A stretch of DNA of 64,000 nucleotides from NCBI RefSeq assembly GCF_038811545.1, contig NZ_CP133319.1, forward strand, positions 4,662,001 through 4,726,000, given 5' to 3'. A program made the translations under genes and the position numbers. Under the pieces are notes generated by a model. The model saw only the letters and a program-made list of their open reading frames with translations, was not told the origin of the DNA and did no database searches. The stretch comes from Rhodoligotrophos sp. CJ14. GTDB taxonomy: Bacteria > Pseudomonadota > Alphaproteobacteria > Rhizobiales > Im1. The first letter of the stretch is position 1, and the number at the start of each line of letters is the position of its first letter. This document shows, piece after piece, positions 55,196-64,000 of this stretch.

Positions 55196-57259
55196 TCAAA
55201 GATCCTTGCACAGCCGCAATGCGTCATAGATGGCGGCATGGATATTGCGCGAGGCGACCGCATCCCCGATGCGGAACAGCTGGAAGAGGCCGTCGGGATT
55301 GCCGCGCAGCTGTTGCGGCCGCCCCGCAACGAGCGCGTCGTAATCGACCGCCCCCCGGTTGACCGACTGATCTTTGAGCGCGAAATAGAGCTCATCCAGC
55401 GGCAATGTGCCGTGCTCCACGACCACCTGATCGACCAGCCGCTCACCGAGGTCGCGCTCGGCATACTCGCTGGCCAATGTCACCGCGAGTTTGTTGCCCT
55501 CACGCCGGATGGCCCGCACCATGGTGCCGATGGTCAGCCGTGCCCCGCTTGTTTGCAGGGCCGCAAGATAGGGCACCACATTCATACCGCCCACATCGGG
55601 GAAGAACATGCGCTCAGGAGAGACGACCTCCAGCTCCGCCCCGTGCTCGACCAGGAATTGCGCGGCGGTGAGCCCCGGATGGGCGCCATTGTCGTCATAG
55701 AGCAGGATGTCGTCCGCGGGCTTCACATCCCCTGAGAGAATGTCCCAGGTGGAGACCGTAAGGTCACCGCCGGCTTCGATGGGCGGGCGCTGCGGCAGGC
55801 CGCCGGTCGCGATGATGACGAGATCCGGCTCCTCCGCGAGAACATCCTGGGCCTCCGCCAAGGTATTGAACACAAGCCGCACGTTGCGGCTCTCAAGCCG
55901 CGCCATGCGCCAATCCACAATGCCGACGAACTCCCTGCGGCGCGCAAGCTGGGTGATGAGCCGGATCTGACCGCCTGGCCTGTCCGCCGCCTCGAACAGC
56001 GTGACATGATGCCCGCGCTCGGCGAGCACTCTTGCAGCTTCGAGCCCTGCGGGACCTGCACCGACCACCACCGCCTTGCGCGTTGCGCCTTGGCTGCGCG
56101 CGATCACATGCGGCATCATTGCCTCACGCCCCGTGGCGGCATTGTGGATGCAAAGCGCTTCGCCTGCCTCATAGATCCGGTCGAGGCAATAGGTGGCGCC
56201 CACGCACGGACGGATCTCGTGCTCAACACCCTGCTCGATCTTCCGCACGATATGCGGATCGGCGATATGGGCGCGTGTCATGCCGACGAGGTCGAGCTTG
56301 CCGGACGCGACCGCATGGCGGGCGGTGGCCACATCCGCAATGCGGGCCGCATGGAAGACTGGAAACTTGGTTTGGGCCTTCACCTCGCCGGCGAAATCGA
56401 GGTGAGGAGCTGCGCGCATGCCATGCACCGGGATGACCTTCGTCAAGGCCGGATCGCTGTCGATATGGCCGCGAATGACATTGAGGAAATCGATCTGGCC
56501 GGTTGCGATCAGCCGCCGCGCGATCTCAAGCCCCTCTTCTCGGCTGAGCCCCTGTCGCCAATCCTCATCGACCACAAGCCTGAGGCCCACGATGAAATCG
56601 GGGCGCACAGCCTTTCGCACCGCATCAAGCACCCGGAAGGTGAAGCGCAGGCGGTTGTCGATGCTGCCGCCATACTCGTCCTCGCGCCTATTGGTGGCCG
56701 GCGACCAGAACTGATCGAGCAGATGCCCATAAGCCTCGAACTCGATGCCATCGAGGCCGGCGGCCTGCATCCGCTGAGTGGCACTGGCATAATCCGCGAT
56801 GATCCGCTCGATGTCCCAATCCTCGATTGTTTTGGGAAAGGCGCGATGGGCGGGCTCGCGCACCGGGGATGGGGCAAGCACAGGCAGCCAGTCCGCCTTG
56901 TTCCAGCCGGTGCGGCGCCCGAGATGGGTGAGCTGGATCATCACCGCGCAGCCATGCTCGTGGCAGTCGTCCGCGAGCCGCCGCAGATGCGGCACGATCT
57001 CGTCCTTATAGGCCAGCAGGTTGCCGAAGGCGGGCGGGCTGTCGCGGGCAACCGAGGCGGAGCCCGCCGTCATCGTCATGGCGATGCCGCCTTTGGCCTT
57101 CTCCACGTGATAGAGGCGATAGCGCTCGCCCGGCATCCCATGGCCATCGTGATAATTGGGCTCATGCGCGGTCGAGATGATCCGGTTCTTGAGCGTGAGA
57201 TGCTTGAGTCTGAAGGATTGCAGCAGCGGATCATTGGAGCGCAGGAGCGTTGTCGCCAT
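55196..57259 (-). CDS. NADH:flavin oxidoreductase/FAD protein, DgcA-like
   Basis: The 687-residue protein has an N-terminal old-yellow-enzyme barrel (FMN; AVMIQLTHLGRR, GIEFEAYGHLLDQF) and a C-terminal FAD/NAD(P) part (KAVVVGAGPAGLEAAR). That is the build of trimethylamine dehydrogenase, FadH and the dimethylglycine or N-methylproline demethylases. Only three cysteines (352, 358, 370) are seen where the cluster of FadH uses four; Ala355 stands at the second. I use the ATG at 57259 with GAGGGA upstream. Demethylation of a methylated amine is the best guess. Confidence 0.85.
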   Translation of the reverse strand: MATTLLRSNDPLLQSFRLKHLTLKNRIISTAHEPNYHDGHGMPGERYRLYHVEKAKGGIAMTMTAGSASVARDSPPAFGNLLAYKDEIVPHLRRLADDCHEHGCAVMIQLTHLGRRTGWNKADWLPVLAPSPVREPAHRAFPKTIEDWDIERIIADYASATQRMQAAGLDGIEFEAYGHLLDQFWSPATNRREDEYGGSIDNRLRFTFRVLDAVRKAVRPDFIVGLRLVVDEDWRQGLSREEGLEIARRLIATGQIDFLNVIRGHIDSDPALTKVIPVHGMRAAPHLDFAGEVKAQTKFPVFHAARIADVATARHAVASGKLDLVGMTRAHIADPHIVRKIEQGVEHEIRPCVGATYCLDRIYEAGEALCIHNAATGREAMMPHVIARSQGATRKAVVVGAGPAGLEAARVLAERGHHVTLFEAADRPGGQIRLITQLARRREFVGIVDWRMARLESRNVRLVFNTLAEAQDVLAEEPDLVIIATGGLPQRPPIEAGGDLTVSTWDILSGDVKPADDILLYDDNGAHPGLTAAQFLVEHGAELEVVSPERMFFPDVGGMNVVPYLAALQTSGARLTIGTMVRAIRREGNKLAVTLASEYAERDLGERLVDQVVVEHGTLPLDELYFALKDQSVNRGAVDYDALVAGRPQQLRGNPDGLFQLFRIGDAVASRNIHAAIYDALRLCKDL

Positions 57260-57318
57260 GGTGTCCCTCGCCAGTCTGGTGAGAAACAATCCAACCTATG
57301 GCGCGGCCGATCAAGGCT

Positions 57319-58431
57319 TCAGTGCAACGTTCCGGGCCTGAGGGCCTGAGCCAGTGCCGCCACGATATGCCGCGCCATCTCCGCATCATCGGGAATATAG
57401 CTGAGCGGATCGGCAAGCTGTGCGGGTGCCCCCAATAGGCCTTCGACGGTCGCATGGGCGCAGAAGGCGGCATAGGCCGGGTTATAGCCGCCCTCCTGAA
57501 CCATCAGCAGCTTGCCCCCGGTGAGCTCCGCGGCAAGTGCGCGCGCGGCAAGCCCTAGCTGATGGAAGCCTTGCATGTCGACGCATTGGCGCCCGTTCGG
57601 GTCGAACTGGCTCGCATCCTGACCGGCGGCGATGACGATCAGCTCCGGCGCGAAAGCCCGCACGGCGGGCACCACGATTTCCTCGAAGGCGAGGAGATAG
57701 GCATGATTGCCGACACCGCAGGGCAGGGGAATGTTGATGTTATAGCCAAGCCCTTTGCCCCGGCCGCGCTCGTCGACCTTTCCGGTCTGCGGGTGAGTGC
57801 GCGCACTCCAAGAGCCGTGGTTCATATGGAGCGAAATGGTAAGCACGTCATCCCGCTCGTAGAACCCTTCCTGGGTGCCATTGCCGTGATGCACGTCCCA
57901 GTCGATGACGGCAACCCGGCCAAGCCCGCGTCCGATCCCGTGCTCGATCGCGGCCCCGATATTGTTGATGAAGCAATAGCCATCCACCTGATCGCGGGCG
58001 GCATGGTGTCCCGGCGGGCGCACCAAGGCGTAAGCCTTTTGCGTCTGGCCGTCGAGAATGGCGTCCATCGCGGCAATGGTGGTGCCGGCCGCTGCCCGGA
58101 TTGCACGCATGGCGCCGGGCTTCATCAATGTGGAGGCCGAGAAAATCTCGCCGCTGATATCGGCCTCTTTCAGCTTTGCCAAGAAATCCGCGCTGCACCA
58201 GGCAAGCAGTTCCTCGTCGCTGGCATGCCGCCCCTCCCGCCAGTCGAGGAGCGGCGCGACGGGGCCGCGCTGGAGCACCGACCGCATGTTGACGAGCCGG
58301 TCCGGGCCTTCCGGATGCGGCATCTGGATGTCGAGCAAGGGCGAGGGGACACCCTCGAACACGCCCGCGCCCGTGTCATGGCTGAGGCAATCCTGATGCC
58401 AGAAGACATGGAGCCGCTCGCTTTCAGCCAT
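57319..58431 (-). CDS. Class II histone deacetylase/acetylpolyamine amidohydrolase family
   Basis: The 370-residue protein has the zinc amidohydrolase fold of histone deacetylases. His142-His143 (RPPGHHAARD) are the charge-relay pair; Asp179 and His181 (DWDVHHGNGTQ) and Asp272 (AGQDAS) bind zinc; and Tyr316 (EGGYNP) is the transition-state tyrosine. Bacterial members deacetylate polyamines or other small amides. It lies 59 bases before the DgcA-like start on the same strand. Pairing of the two genes hints at a shared amine pathway, which is inference. Confidence 0.9.
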   Translation of the reverse strand: MAESERLHVFWHQDCLSHDTGAGVFEGVPSPLLDIQMPHPEGPDRLVNMRSVLQRGPVAPLLDWREGRHASDEELLAWCSADFLAKLKEADISGEIFSASTLMKPGAMRAIRAAAGTTIAAMDAILDGQTQKAYALVRPPGHHAARDQVDGYCFINNIGAAIEHGIGRGLGRVAVIDWDVHHGNGTQEGFYERDDVLTISLHMNHGSWSARTHPQTGKVDERGRGKGLGYNINIPLPCGVGNHAYLLAFEEIVVPAVRAFAPELIVIAAGQDASQFDPNGRQCVDMQGFHQLGLAARALAAELTGGKLLMVQEGGYNPAYAAFCAHATVEGLLGAPAQLADPLSYIPDDAEMARHIVAALAQALRPGTLH

Positions 58432-58467
58432 GACGTGCCTGCTATTGAAGGATGTAGTGATGACCGC

Positions 58468-59643
58468 TCACCGCGAGAGCTCGCGCATGGCACCGTCCAG
58501 CCCTTCGAGGGTCAGCCCATACATGCGCCCGCCGAACAATCGCCGGATGATCTCGGTGGAGGGGGTATAGCCCCAGTAATTCTCAGGCGTCGGGTTGAGC
58601 CACACCGTCTTGGGATAGATATCGATCACCCGCTGCAGCCAGACCGAACCGGCCTCGGGGTTCATATGCTCGACCGATCCGCCGGGATGGGTGATCTCAT
58701 AGGGGCTCATCGAGGCATCGCCCACGAAGATCACCTTATAATCGGCGGCATAGGTGTTGAGCACCTCCCAGGTCTGCACCCGCTCCACATGGCGCCGCCG
58801 GTTGTTCTTCCACACCGTCTCATAGAGGCAATTGTGGAAATAGTAATATTCGAGATGTTTGAACTCGGTGCGCACCGCCGAGAACAGTTCCTCGCACAGA
58901 GTAATATGTGGGTCCATCGATCCGCCCACATCGAAGAAGAGCAGAACCTTCACCGCATTGTGGCGCTCGGGCACGAAATTGAGATCGAGATAACCCTTAT
59001 GCGCGGTCGAACGGATTGTGCCGTCGAGATCAAGCTCCTCGGCCGCTCCCGTTCGCGCGAATTTGCGCAGCCTGCGCAGCGCCATCTTGATGTTGCGCGT
59101 GCCAAGCTCCACGGAATCATCGAGATCCTTGAATTCGCGCTTGTCCCACACCTTGATCGCGCGGTTATTGCGGTTGCGATCCTGGCCGATGCGCACGCCC
59201 TCGGGATTATAGCCATAGGCTCCGAAAGGGGAGGTCCCCGCCGTGCCGATCCACTTGCTGCCACCCTGGTGACGTCCCTTCTGTTCCTCGAGGCGCTTTT
59301 TCAGCTCCTCCATGATCTTATCCCAACCGCCAAGGCTCTCGATCAGCGCCTTCTCCTCGTCGGTGAGATATTTCTCATTGAGCTTGGTGAGCCATTCCTC
59401 CGGAATATTCGCGACCGCATCATCGGGGATGAAGTCGAGCCCCTTGAACACATGGCCGAACACCCGGTCGAAGCGGTCGAAATTGCGCTCATCCTTCACC
59501 AGCGCGCTGCGGGAGAGATAGTAGAATTCTTCGGTGCGATAGGCAGCGCAGCCGGCATCCAACGCCTCCATGAGCGTCAGATATTCCCTGAGCGAGACCG
59601 GCACGCCGGCGGCCTTGAGGCTTGTGAAGAAGGTCACGAACAT
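58468..59643 (-). CDS. CoxE-like protein with VWA domain
   Basis: The 391-residue protein belongs to the CoxE-like group. An N-terminal helical part with LREYLTLMEALDAG precedes a C-terminal von Willebrand A domain, whose MIDAS site reads FFDVGGSMDPH. Later blocks include VIFVGDASMSPYEI and YPKTVWLNPTPENYWGYT. CoxE relatives work beside MoxR-type ATPases in metal-enzyme maturation, but no such ATPase gene is near. Its role here is not known. It lies in the same minus-strand run as its neighbours. Confidence 0.88.
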   Translation of the reverse strand: MFVTFFTSLKAAGVPVSLREYLTLMEALDAGCAAYRTEEFYYLSRSALVKDERNFDRFDRVFGHVFKGLDFIPDDAVANIPEEWLTKLNEKYLTDEEKALIESLGGWDKIMEELKKRLEEQKGRHQGGSKWIGTAGTSPFGAYGYNPEGVRIGQDRNRNNRAIKVWDKREFKDLDDSVELGTRNIKMALRRLRKFARTGAAEELDLDGTIRSTAHKGYLDLNFVPERHNAVKVLLFFDVGGSMDPHITLCEELFSAVRTEFKHLEYYYFHNCLYETVWKNNRRRHVERVQTWEVLNTYAADYKVIFVGDASMSPYEITHPGGSVEHMNPEAGSVWLQRVIDIYPKTVWLNPTPENYWGYTPSTEIIRRLFGGRMYGLTLEGLDGAMRELSR

Positions 59644-59685
59644 GGGGGTTAGCCTAGCTTGGAAGGATAGGGCTCGACAAGCGCC

Positions 59686-60288
59686 TCAAGCGCCGCCGGC
59701 AATGCCGGCCTGCCATTCCTTCACCGCATCGAGCGGCCAGACCAGCATGAGCACATTGAGGATGAGATTGTCTCGGATCACATAAGCGGCCAGCGCCTCG
59801 AACCCGATGATGACCAGCACCGATACCCAGACCGGTACGATGCGGGCGAGAAAGAAGCCCACGATCATGAACAGGATATCGCTCACCGAATTGACGATGC
59901 TGTCACCGTAATAGCTGAGCGAGATGGTCGCCGCTCGATAGCGCTCGATGATGAAAGGCGAATTCTCGATGACTTCCCAGAGCGTCTCGATGAGTACCGC
60001 GAGGACCAGCCGCGCGCCGACGGGCTTGTCCCTCATGACGAGCCAGAGGAGCCCATAAAACAGTATTCCATGGATCACATGGGATGGGCTGTACCAGTCG
60101 GCGATGTGTTGGGAATTCTCGGAGCTGTTCGGGTTGCCATGCCAGAGCTTGATCGTGCCGCAGGTGCAGATCGGCACCCTCCCCATGGCGTGGAGGATGA
60201 GAGCGGCAACCAGAATGATCGCGCCCGCCAGGACCGCGTAATGCCATGGTTTGAAGCGCGCCTTTGCTTGGCTTCCGGCTGCGCTCAT
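59686..60288 (-). CDS. UPF0314/DUF2585 membrane protein
   Basis: The 200-residue protein has about five membrane segments (YAVLAGAIILVAALILHAMG first) and the motifs CTCGTIKLWHG, HIADWYSPSHVIHGILFYG and LWEVIENSPFIIERYR. These match UPF0314, found mostly in Hyphomicrobiales, with no known function. Its start overlaps the stop of the DUF697 gene by four bases, so translation is coupled. Confidence 0.9.
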   Translation of the reverse strand: MSAAGSQAKARFKPWHYAVLAGAIILVAALILHAMGRVPICTCGTIKLWHGNPNSSENSQHIADWYSPSHVIHGILFYGLLWLVMRDKPVGARLVLAVLIETLWEVIENSPFIIERYRAATISLSYYGDSIVNSVSDILFMIVGFFLARIVPVWVSVLVIIGFEALAAYVIRDNLILNVLMLVWPLDAVKEWQAGIAGGA

Positions 60289-61340
60289 GAGCTTTCGCCA
60301 CGATCTGACGGCCCGGGAGACGGAGGTCGGGACCCGTCTTCGCTTTGAACTGTGTCATCCTCACTCGCCACCGTATCGCCGATGCGGCCGGCAATGCTCG
60401 AGAGGCTGGGCCGGCGCAGAGCCTCGAAGGGCAGGGGGCGGACCACATCCATGGCGGCGAGCCCGATCCGCGCGGTCATGATGCCATTGATGGCGCCCTC
60501 ACCGAGCCGCGCTGAGATGCGCCCCGCGATGCCGCGGCCGATGAAGTGCTGAAGCACCGTGTCCGAGAAGGCGATCGATCCTGTGACCGCGAGATGAGTG
60601 ACCACCATTCGTGTGAGCTTGATCGTGCCGAGGAGGTGTGGGCGGGCGCCATAGAGCGTGGCAAGCCCGCGCAGCATCACCAGGTTCTGTGCGGCAACGA
60701 ACAGCACATCGAGCGCCGCCGCAGGGGTGACGGCGGTGAGAATCGAGATCCGCCGCGCCGAGCGGGCGATAAGGCCCGCTGCATCCCGGTCAAGCTCGCT
60801 CATCAGAATGCGCTCCGCAAGCTTGATGCGATCGCGCGGATCCATGATCTCGTCTGCATGCCGGGCGAAAGCCGCGACCGTATGAGCCATGTCGCGGCGG
60901 CCTTTATAGAGGCTGCGCAGGCTGGCGAGCGTCGCATCCGCATCACCCGCGTCATCCCGACGGATCGCCCGTTCGGCGGTGATCCGGATCTCCCCCATCT
61001 TGGTCAGCCGCGAAAGACCCCAGATCTCGCGCAGGATGATGGAGATAGCGGCAATTCCCGCAAGGATCGCCAGAGAGAAGGCGAGCCAGCCCAGCCAATC
61101 CTGCCGCGCGAACAGATCCTCGACGAAGCGATAGGCCGAATAGCCGATCGCCATGCTGATCAAGCCGCCGAGGGACGACAGGAACAGCGCGCCCCAGCGA
61201 AAGCCGCGCCGCCGCCCGGTAAGGTGCTGCAGTGCCTTCGGCTCCTCTCCCGCAGGAGGCGGCGGTGGCGGCGGCGGTGGTGCCTCGAACACCCGCGGCT
61301 GGCGCACTTTGCGCAACGGTGCCTCGTCCTCTCGGCTCAT
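60285..61340 (-). CDS. DUF697/YcjF-like membrane protein
   Basis: The 351-residue protein has two membrane segments (near residues 50-110: ALFLSSLGGLISMAIGYSA, WLAFSLAILAGIAAISIIL) and a DUF697 domain at the C-terminal half (ARRISILTAVTPAAALDVLF). A run of nine prolines lies before the first helix. The ATG at 61340 overlaps the ycjX-like stop (ATGA); an upstream ATG at 61415 is inside ycjX and less likely. The YcjX-YcjF pair is known from enterobacteria, where it belongs to the stress-related psp region. Confidence 0.88.
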   Translation of the reverse strand: MSREDEAPLRKVRQPRVFEAPPPPPPPPPAGEEPKALQHLTGRRRGFRWGALFLSSLGGLISMAIGYSAYRFVEDLFARQDWLGWLAFSLAILAGIAAISIILREIWGLSRLTKMGEIRITAERAIRRDDAGDADATLASLRSLYKGRRDMAHTVAAFARHADEIMDPRDRIKLAERILMSELDRDAAGLIARSARRISILTAVTPAAALDVLFVAAQNLVMLRGLATLYGARPHLLGTIKLTRMVVTHLAVTGSIAFSDTVLQHFIGRGIAGRISARLGEGAINGIMTARIGLAAMDVVRPLPFEALRRPSLSSIAGRIGDTVASEDDTVQSEDGSRPPSPGPSDRGESS

Positions 61341-62797
61341 GCCAGGAAGTCCGAAAGCAGGAAATTGAGCGTGCGGTCGAGCCGGATATGGGGAAAGCTC
61401 GGCCCCAGATCCCACCGGCTCTTGTCGATCAGCGGCGGTCTGAAGCGGATGAAGCGGACCTGGCCCTCGACTGCTCCTTGCAATGCTTCTTGCGGGTCGT
61501 CCGGCAGATCGCCGGGAAAGATCGCAGCCTCACGTTTGCCGTCGAAAACCTCGTTGCCGAGCCGTTCGCCGGCCTGCGGCACACCGACGATGCAGGGCAG
61601 CCGCTCGCCCCCTTCCATGATCTCCGCCTCCCGCGTCGCCCGGATCGCGGCGAGTGCCGTCACCTCGATATCGGTTCCCGCAATCGCTGCCTTGTCCATT
61701 GCTTGCTGCACGAGCCGGCCGGCGATCGCCTCGAGCCGGTCATGGCTGGTGTGATGGAGGTAATCCGCTTTCGTGGCTGCGATCATGATCCGGTCGATGC
61801 GCCGGCCGAACATGCTCATCAGCGGATTGCCGCGCCCATGCCGGAAGGCGGAGAGCACATCGGTGAGTGCCCGGCCGAGATCGGTGACGGCTTCCGCTCC
61901 GGCATTGAGGGCGGCAAGCGCGTCGATGAGCACGATCTGGCGGTCGAGCCGTGCAAAATGTTCACGGAAAAACGGCCGCACCACATGGCGGACATAGGCG
62001 TCGTAACGGCGTGCCATCATCGCCCAATGGGAGCCTCGCGGTGCGATGTCATCGCGCGGCACATCGAGGGGGGCGAAGGTGAGCAGTGGCGAGCCTTCGA
62101 GATCGCCGGGCATGAGAAAGCGGCCTGGCGGCAGGAACGACAGCGCCACCTGCTCATCGCGGCAGGCAATGAGATAGCGCCGGAAGGCCTCGGCCGACTT
62201 GACCGCCAGGGGTTCATCCGCCGGGGCCGTCGGATCGCGTGTCGCAAGCAGCGCATGCCATTCGGCAGCCTTTGCCTGGCTTGCCGGCCTCCGGCTCGCC
62301 GCGATCATTTCAGCCGACCATTGCTCATAGGTGAGATCGAGCAGCGGCAGATCCAGCAGCCATTCGCCGGGATAGTCCACAATATCGACATGCAGACGGT
62401 TGCGCCCGAGCCGGCGGGCAATGGTGCTGCGCGGCAGGAACTCGACCGTGAGCCGCAACTGGCTCATGCGACGGGTGCTCTCCGGCCAGTGCCGGTCATC
62501 CCCGATCAGCGCCTCGATATGATCCTCATAGGCAAACCGAGGCACTGCATCATCCGGCTGCGGCTCGAGATAGGCGCGGAGGATGCGCTGTTCGGCCTGG
62601 GGGTCGAACAGCGGCAGCCGCCCGCCTTGCAGGAGGTTATGAACGAGCGCGGTGATGAACACCGTCTTCCCCGAGCGCGACAGTCCCGTCACCCCGAGCC
62701 TGAGCGAGGGATTGCCGAAGGCGCCGGCATAATCTGCAAGTTCGCTGAGCGCGATCAGACTGCGGTCGGCCAGCTTTCCAAGACCGGTGCGCGCCAC
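61337..62797 (-). CDS. YcjX-like P-loop GTPase (DUF463)
   Basis: The 486-residue protein has a P loop in LGVTGLSRSGKTVFITALVH, then VDIVDYPGEWLLDLPLL as the Walker B-like region and ATKADYL as the base-recognition motif. It is the YcjX family, predicted GTPases of unknown target. It is coupled to the DUF697 gene. The phosphatase SixA-like gene ends two bases before its start, so all are one transcript. Confidence 0.92.
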   Translation of the reverse strand: MARTGLGKLADRSLIALSELADYAGAFGNPSLRLGVTGLSRSGKTVFITALVHNLLQGGRLPLFDPQAEQRILRAYLEPQPDDAVPRFAYEDHIEALIGDDRHWPESTRRMSQLRLTVEFLPRSTIARRLGRNRLHVDIVDYPGEWLLDLPLLDLTYEQWSAEMIAASRRPASQAKAAEWHALLATRDPTAPADEPLAVKSAEAFRRYLIACRDEQVALSFLPPGRFLMPGDLEGSPLLTFAPLDVPRDDIAPRGSHWAMMARRYDAYVRHVVRPFFREHFARLDRQIVLIDALAALNAGAEAVTDLGRALTDVLSAFRHGRGNPLMSMFGRRIDRIMIAATKADYLHHTSHDRLEAIAGRLVQQAMDKAAIAGTDIEVTALAAIRATREAEIMEGGERLPCIVGVPQAGERLGNEVFDGKREAAIFPGDLPDDPQEALQGAVEGQVRFIRFRPPLIDKSRWDLGPSFPHIRLDRTLNFLLSDFLA

Positions 62798-62798
62798 C

Positions 62799-63326
62799 CT
62801 AGACCCCCAGATCCCGGGGTGTGGTGAAGCTCACCATCTCTCCGGTACCCGGCTCGATGGTGCTCCAGTGATCGGCCGCAAAGTCGATCACGGCGAGGCC
62901 TGCCGTGGGATATTTGGTGGCGATCCGGTCCCGCACCAGGCTGAGGCCTGCCCGGCCGAGCGCAAGAGCGGCGCCCTCGAGGCTCGGATTATGACCGATG
63001 ACCATGAGCGGCGAGGGGGAGGGGCTGTCCTTGACAGCGCGGATCGCGTCGATCACCGCGGATCCATCGCCGAAATCATAGAGATTATCGATGATTCGCG
63101 TTTCGATGGCGCGCGGCAGGGCGGGTCGTGCCAGCTCGAGCGTGCTGAGGGCGCGAACCGCGGGAGAGCAGAGAATGAGCATCGGCAGGAGCTCCTTGCC
63201 CGCCATGAACACCCCCATGGCGGTCGCTGCTCTGCGCCCGCGGCCATTGAGCGGTCGCGCGCTGTCCGCCAGACCGCTTTCCGACCAACTCGATTTTGCA
63301 TGGCGCAGGAGCATCAAGCGCAGCAT
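62799..63326 (-). CDS. sixA: SixA-like histidine phosphatase
   Basis: The 175-residue protein belongs to the histidine phosphatase superfamily. The catalytic motif is LMLLRHAKSSWSE (RHxK in place of RHG, as in SixA) and the second histidine lies in VIGHNPSLEG. SixA removes phosphate from phosphohistidine proteins such as HPt or nitrogen PTS components. At the N-terminal side of its operon lies metA; the gap is 38 bases. Confidence 0.87.
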   Translation of the reverse strand: MLRLMLLRHAKSSWSESGLADSARPLNGRGRRAATAMGVFMAGKELLPMLILCSPAVRALSTLELARPALPRAIETRIIDNLYDFGDGSAVIDAIRAVKDSPSPSPLMVIGHNPSLEGAALALGRAGLSLVRDRIATKYPTAGLAVIDFAADHWSTIEPGTGEMVSFTTPRDLGV

Positions 63327-63364
63327 GGGTCAGCTCCTGCAAAGGGAGAGTTAAGCCTAAGCCG

Positions 63365-64000
63365 TCAAGACGCGCGCCGCACCGGCTCATGCGTGACGAC
63401 GGGCGCCTTGGACGTGCCGATCTCGTCGATATTGAAGGGCGTGGTCTGATAGACCTCGTTGATCCAATTGCCGAACAGCAAATGCGCATGGCTGCGCCAG
63501 CGGTTCTCCGGTGCCGCATATGGGTCATCGTTCGGATAGTAGTTGCGCGGCAGCTTGATGGCCTTGCCCGCATTGCGGTCGCGCCAATATTCATCACCCA
63601 GGCTGCGGCTGTCATATTCCAGGTGATTGAACATATAGAGCGCGCGGCGCGGCGCATCATGCAACAGGCAGAGCCCGGCCTCGTCCGACTCCATCAGAAC
63701 TTCTATTCCCGAGGACTTCGGCAGATCCTGGCGGCGGTTCTCGGTCCAGCGCGATACCGGCACCGAGAAATCGTCGGAAAAGCCGCGCAAATAGGGCGAT
63801 GAGGGCTTCAGGTTCTTGTGCCGGAACACCCCGAAGGCCTTCTCCTTCAATTCATACTTCGGCACACGGTGGAAATGCCACAGGGCGGCCTGTGCACCCC
63901 AGCAGACGGCGAACAGCGAATGCACATTCGTCTGCGTCCACTCGAAGATCCGCGTAAGCTCTCGCCAATAGGTGACCCGCTCGAAATCGAGCAGCTCCAC
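63365..64000 (-). CDS. metA: Homoserine O-acyltransferase MetA, 3' part only
   Basis: The frame runs out of the right edge of the window, and only the last 212 residues are seen; the codon at 63998-64000 is an internal GTG (valine), so the start lies outside. [12 protein letters not shown] has the catalytic cysteine, [12 protein letters not shown] the histidine and glutamate, and [18 protein letters not shown] the C-terminal signature. MetA acylates homoserine in methionine synthesis. Whether it uses succinyl- or acetyl-CoA is not decided here, as in many alphaproteobacteria acetyl-CoA is used. Confidence 0.93.
   Translation of the reverse strand: MELLDFERVTYWRELTRIFEWTQTNVHSLFAVCWGAQAALWHFHRVPKYELKEKAFGVFRHKNLKPSSPYLRGFSDDFSVPVSRWTENRRQDLPKSSGIEVLMESDEAGLCLLHDAPRRALYMFNHLEYDSRSLGDEYWRDRNAGKAIKLPRNYYPNDDPYAAPENRWRSHAHLLFGNWINEVYQTTPFNIDEIGTSKAPVVTHEPVRRAS

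Noticed and set aside
57562-59652. Open frame of 696 codons antisense to the deacetylase and VWA genes
   Set aside because: Crosses two well-supported genes and the gap between them; no domain and typical antisense composition.
61232-62827. Open frame of 531 codons antisense to the YcjX-like gene
   Set aside because: Shadow of a gene with a clear P loop.
1-64000. CRISPR arrays, insertion sequences, prophage, integrons, toxin-antitoxin pairs, rRNA or tRNA genes
   Set aside because: Searched by eye on both strands; no regularly spaced repeat series, transposase, integrase, cloverleaf or rRNA segment was recognised. A tRNA in a short gap cannot be fully excluded without a scan.

Overview
The window looks like a chromosomal segment of a GC-rich alphaproteobacterium, most likely of the order Hyphomicrobiales (Rhizobiales). 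I base this on conserved gene order: rplM-rpsI-argC; topA-rnr-DUF983-Nudix with rpmG; ruvX-pyrB-pyrC-plsY-dprA; rpoZ-rsh-DUF2062-acpS-lepB-rnc-era-recO; and mce-DUF1467-proS-lolC-lolD-dnaE. Other lineage markers are short prolyl-tRNA synthetase, one bifunctional Rsh, an HWE-type kinase, a DUF2336 protein and a perfect CtrA-type box. The genus cannot be told from the sequence. I see no insertion sequence, integrase, prophage, CRISPR array, rRNA or tRNA gene. Almost all of the window is core genome.

Layout. 1-2638: end of a thioesterase gene, ribosomal proteins L13 and S9, and argC. 2783-11075 (minus): a PuuC-like aldehyde dehydrogenase, L33, and a Nudix/DUF983/RNase R/topoisomerase I run. 11479-16590: a small unknown gene, then dprA, plsY, a dihydroorotase-like gene, pyrB and ruvX. 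16706-22032 (plus): a metallo-hydrolase, a GNAT acetyltransferase, an XRE-cupin regulator beside a betaine-aldehyde-dehydrogenase-like gene, a small membrane protein and an HWE sensor kinase. 22073-27239 (minus): a DcaP-like porin, a small secreted protein with a porin-type C-terminus, an alpha/beta hydrolase and a soluble lytic transglycosylase.

27468-39167 is mostly information processing and envelope synthesis: dapA, smpB, a family 5 uracil-DNA glycosylase, a NYN-domain protein, folK, an L,D-transpeptidase, then rpoZ through recO. 39197-50334 holds a TylF-like methyltransferase, mce, DUF1467, a candidate 6S-like small RNA with a strong terminator (minus strand), proS, lolCD, a Kef-type antiporter and dnaE. 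50469-64000 holds a CitE/MaoC pair, a receiver-like protein that has lost its phosphorylation residues and lies behind a CtrA box, an MFS carrier, a DUF2336 protein, and a long minus run (DgcA-like flavoenzyme, histone-deacetylase-family amidohydrolase, CoxE-like VWA protein, UPF0314, DUF697, YcjX, SixA, partial metA).

The points most worth a second look are: the candidate 6S-like RNA with two mutually exclusive folds; the degenerate receiver under a CtrA box; the small secreted protein sharing only its last eight residues with the neighbouring porin; the dihydroorotase lacking its metal ligands; and a REP-like element whose three copies all lie between convergent genes, one of them supplying the last codons of lolD. 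I did not find a clearly new multi-gene defence or mobile system here.
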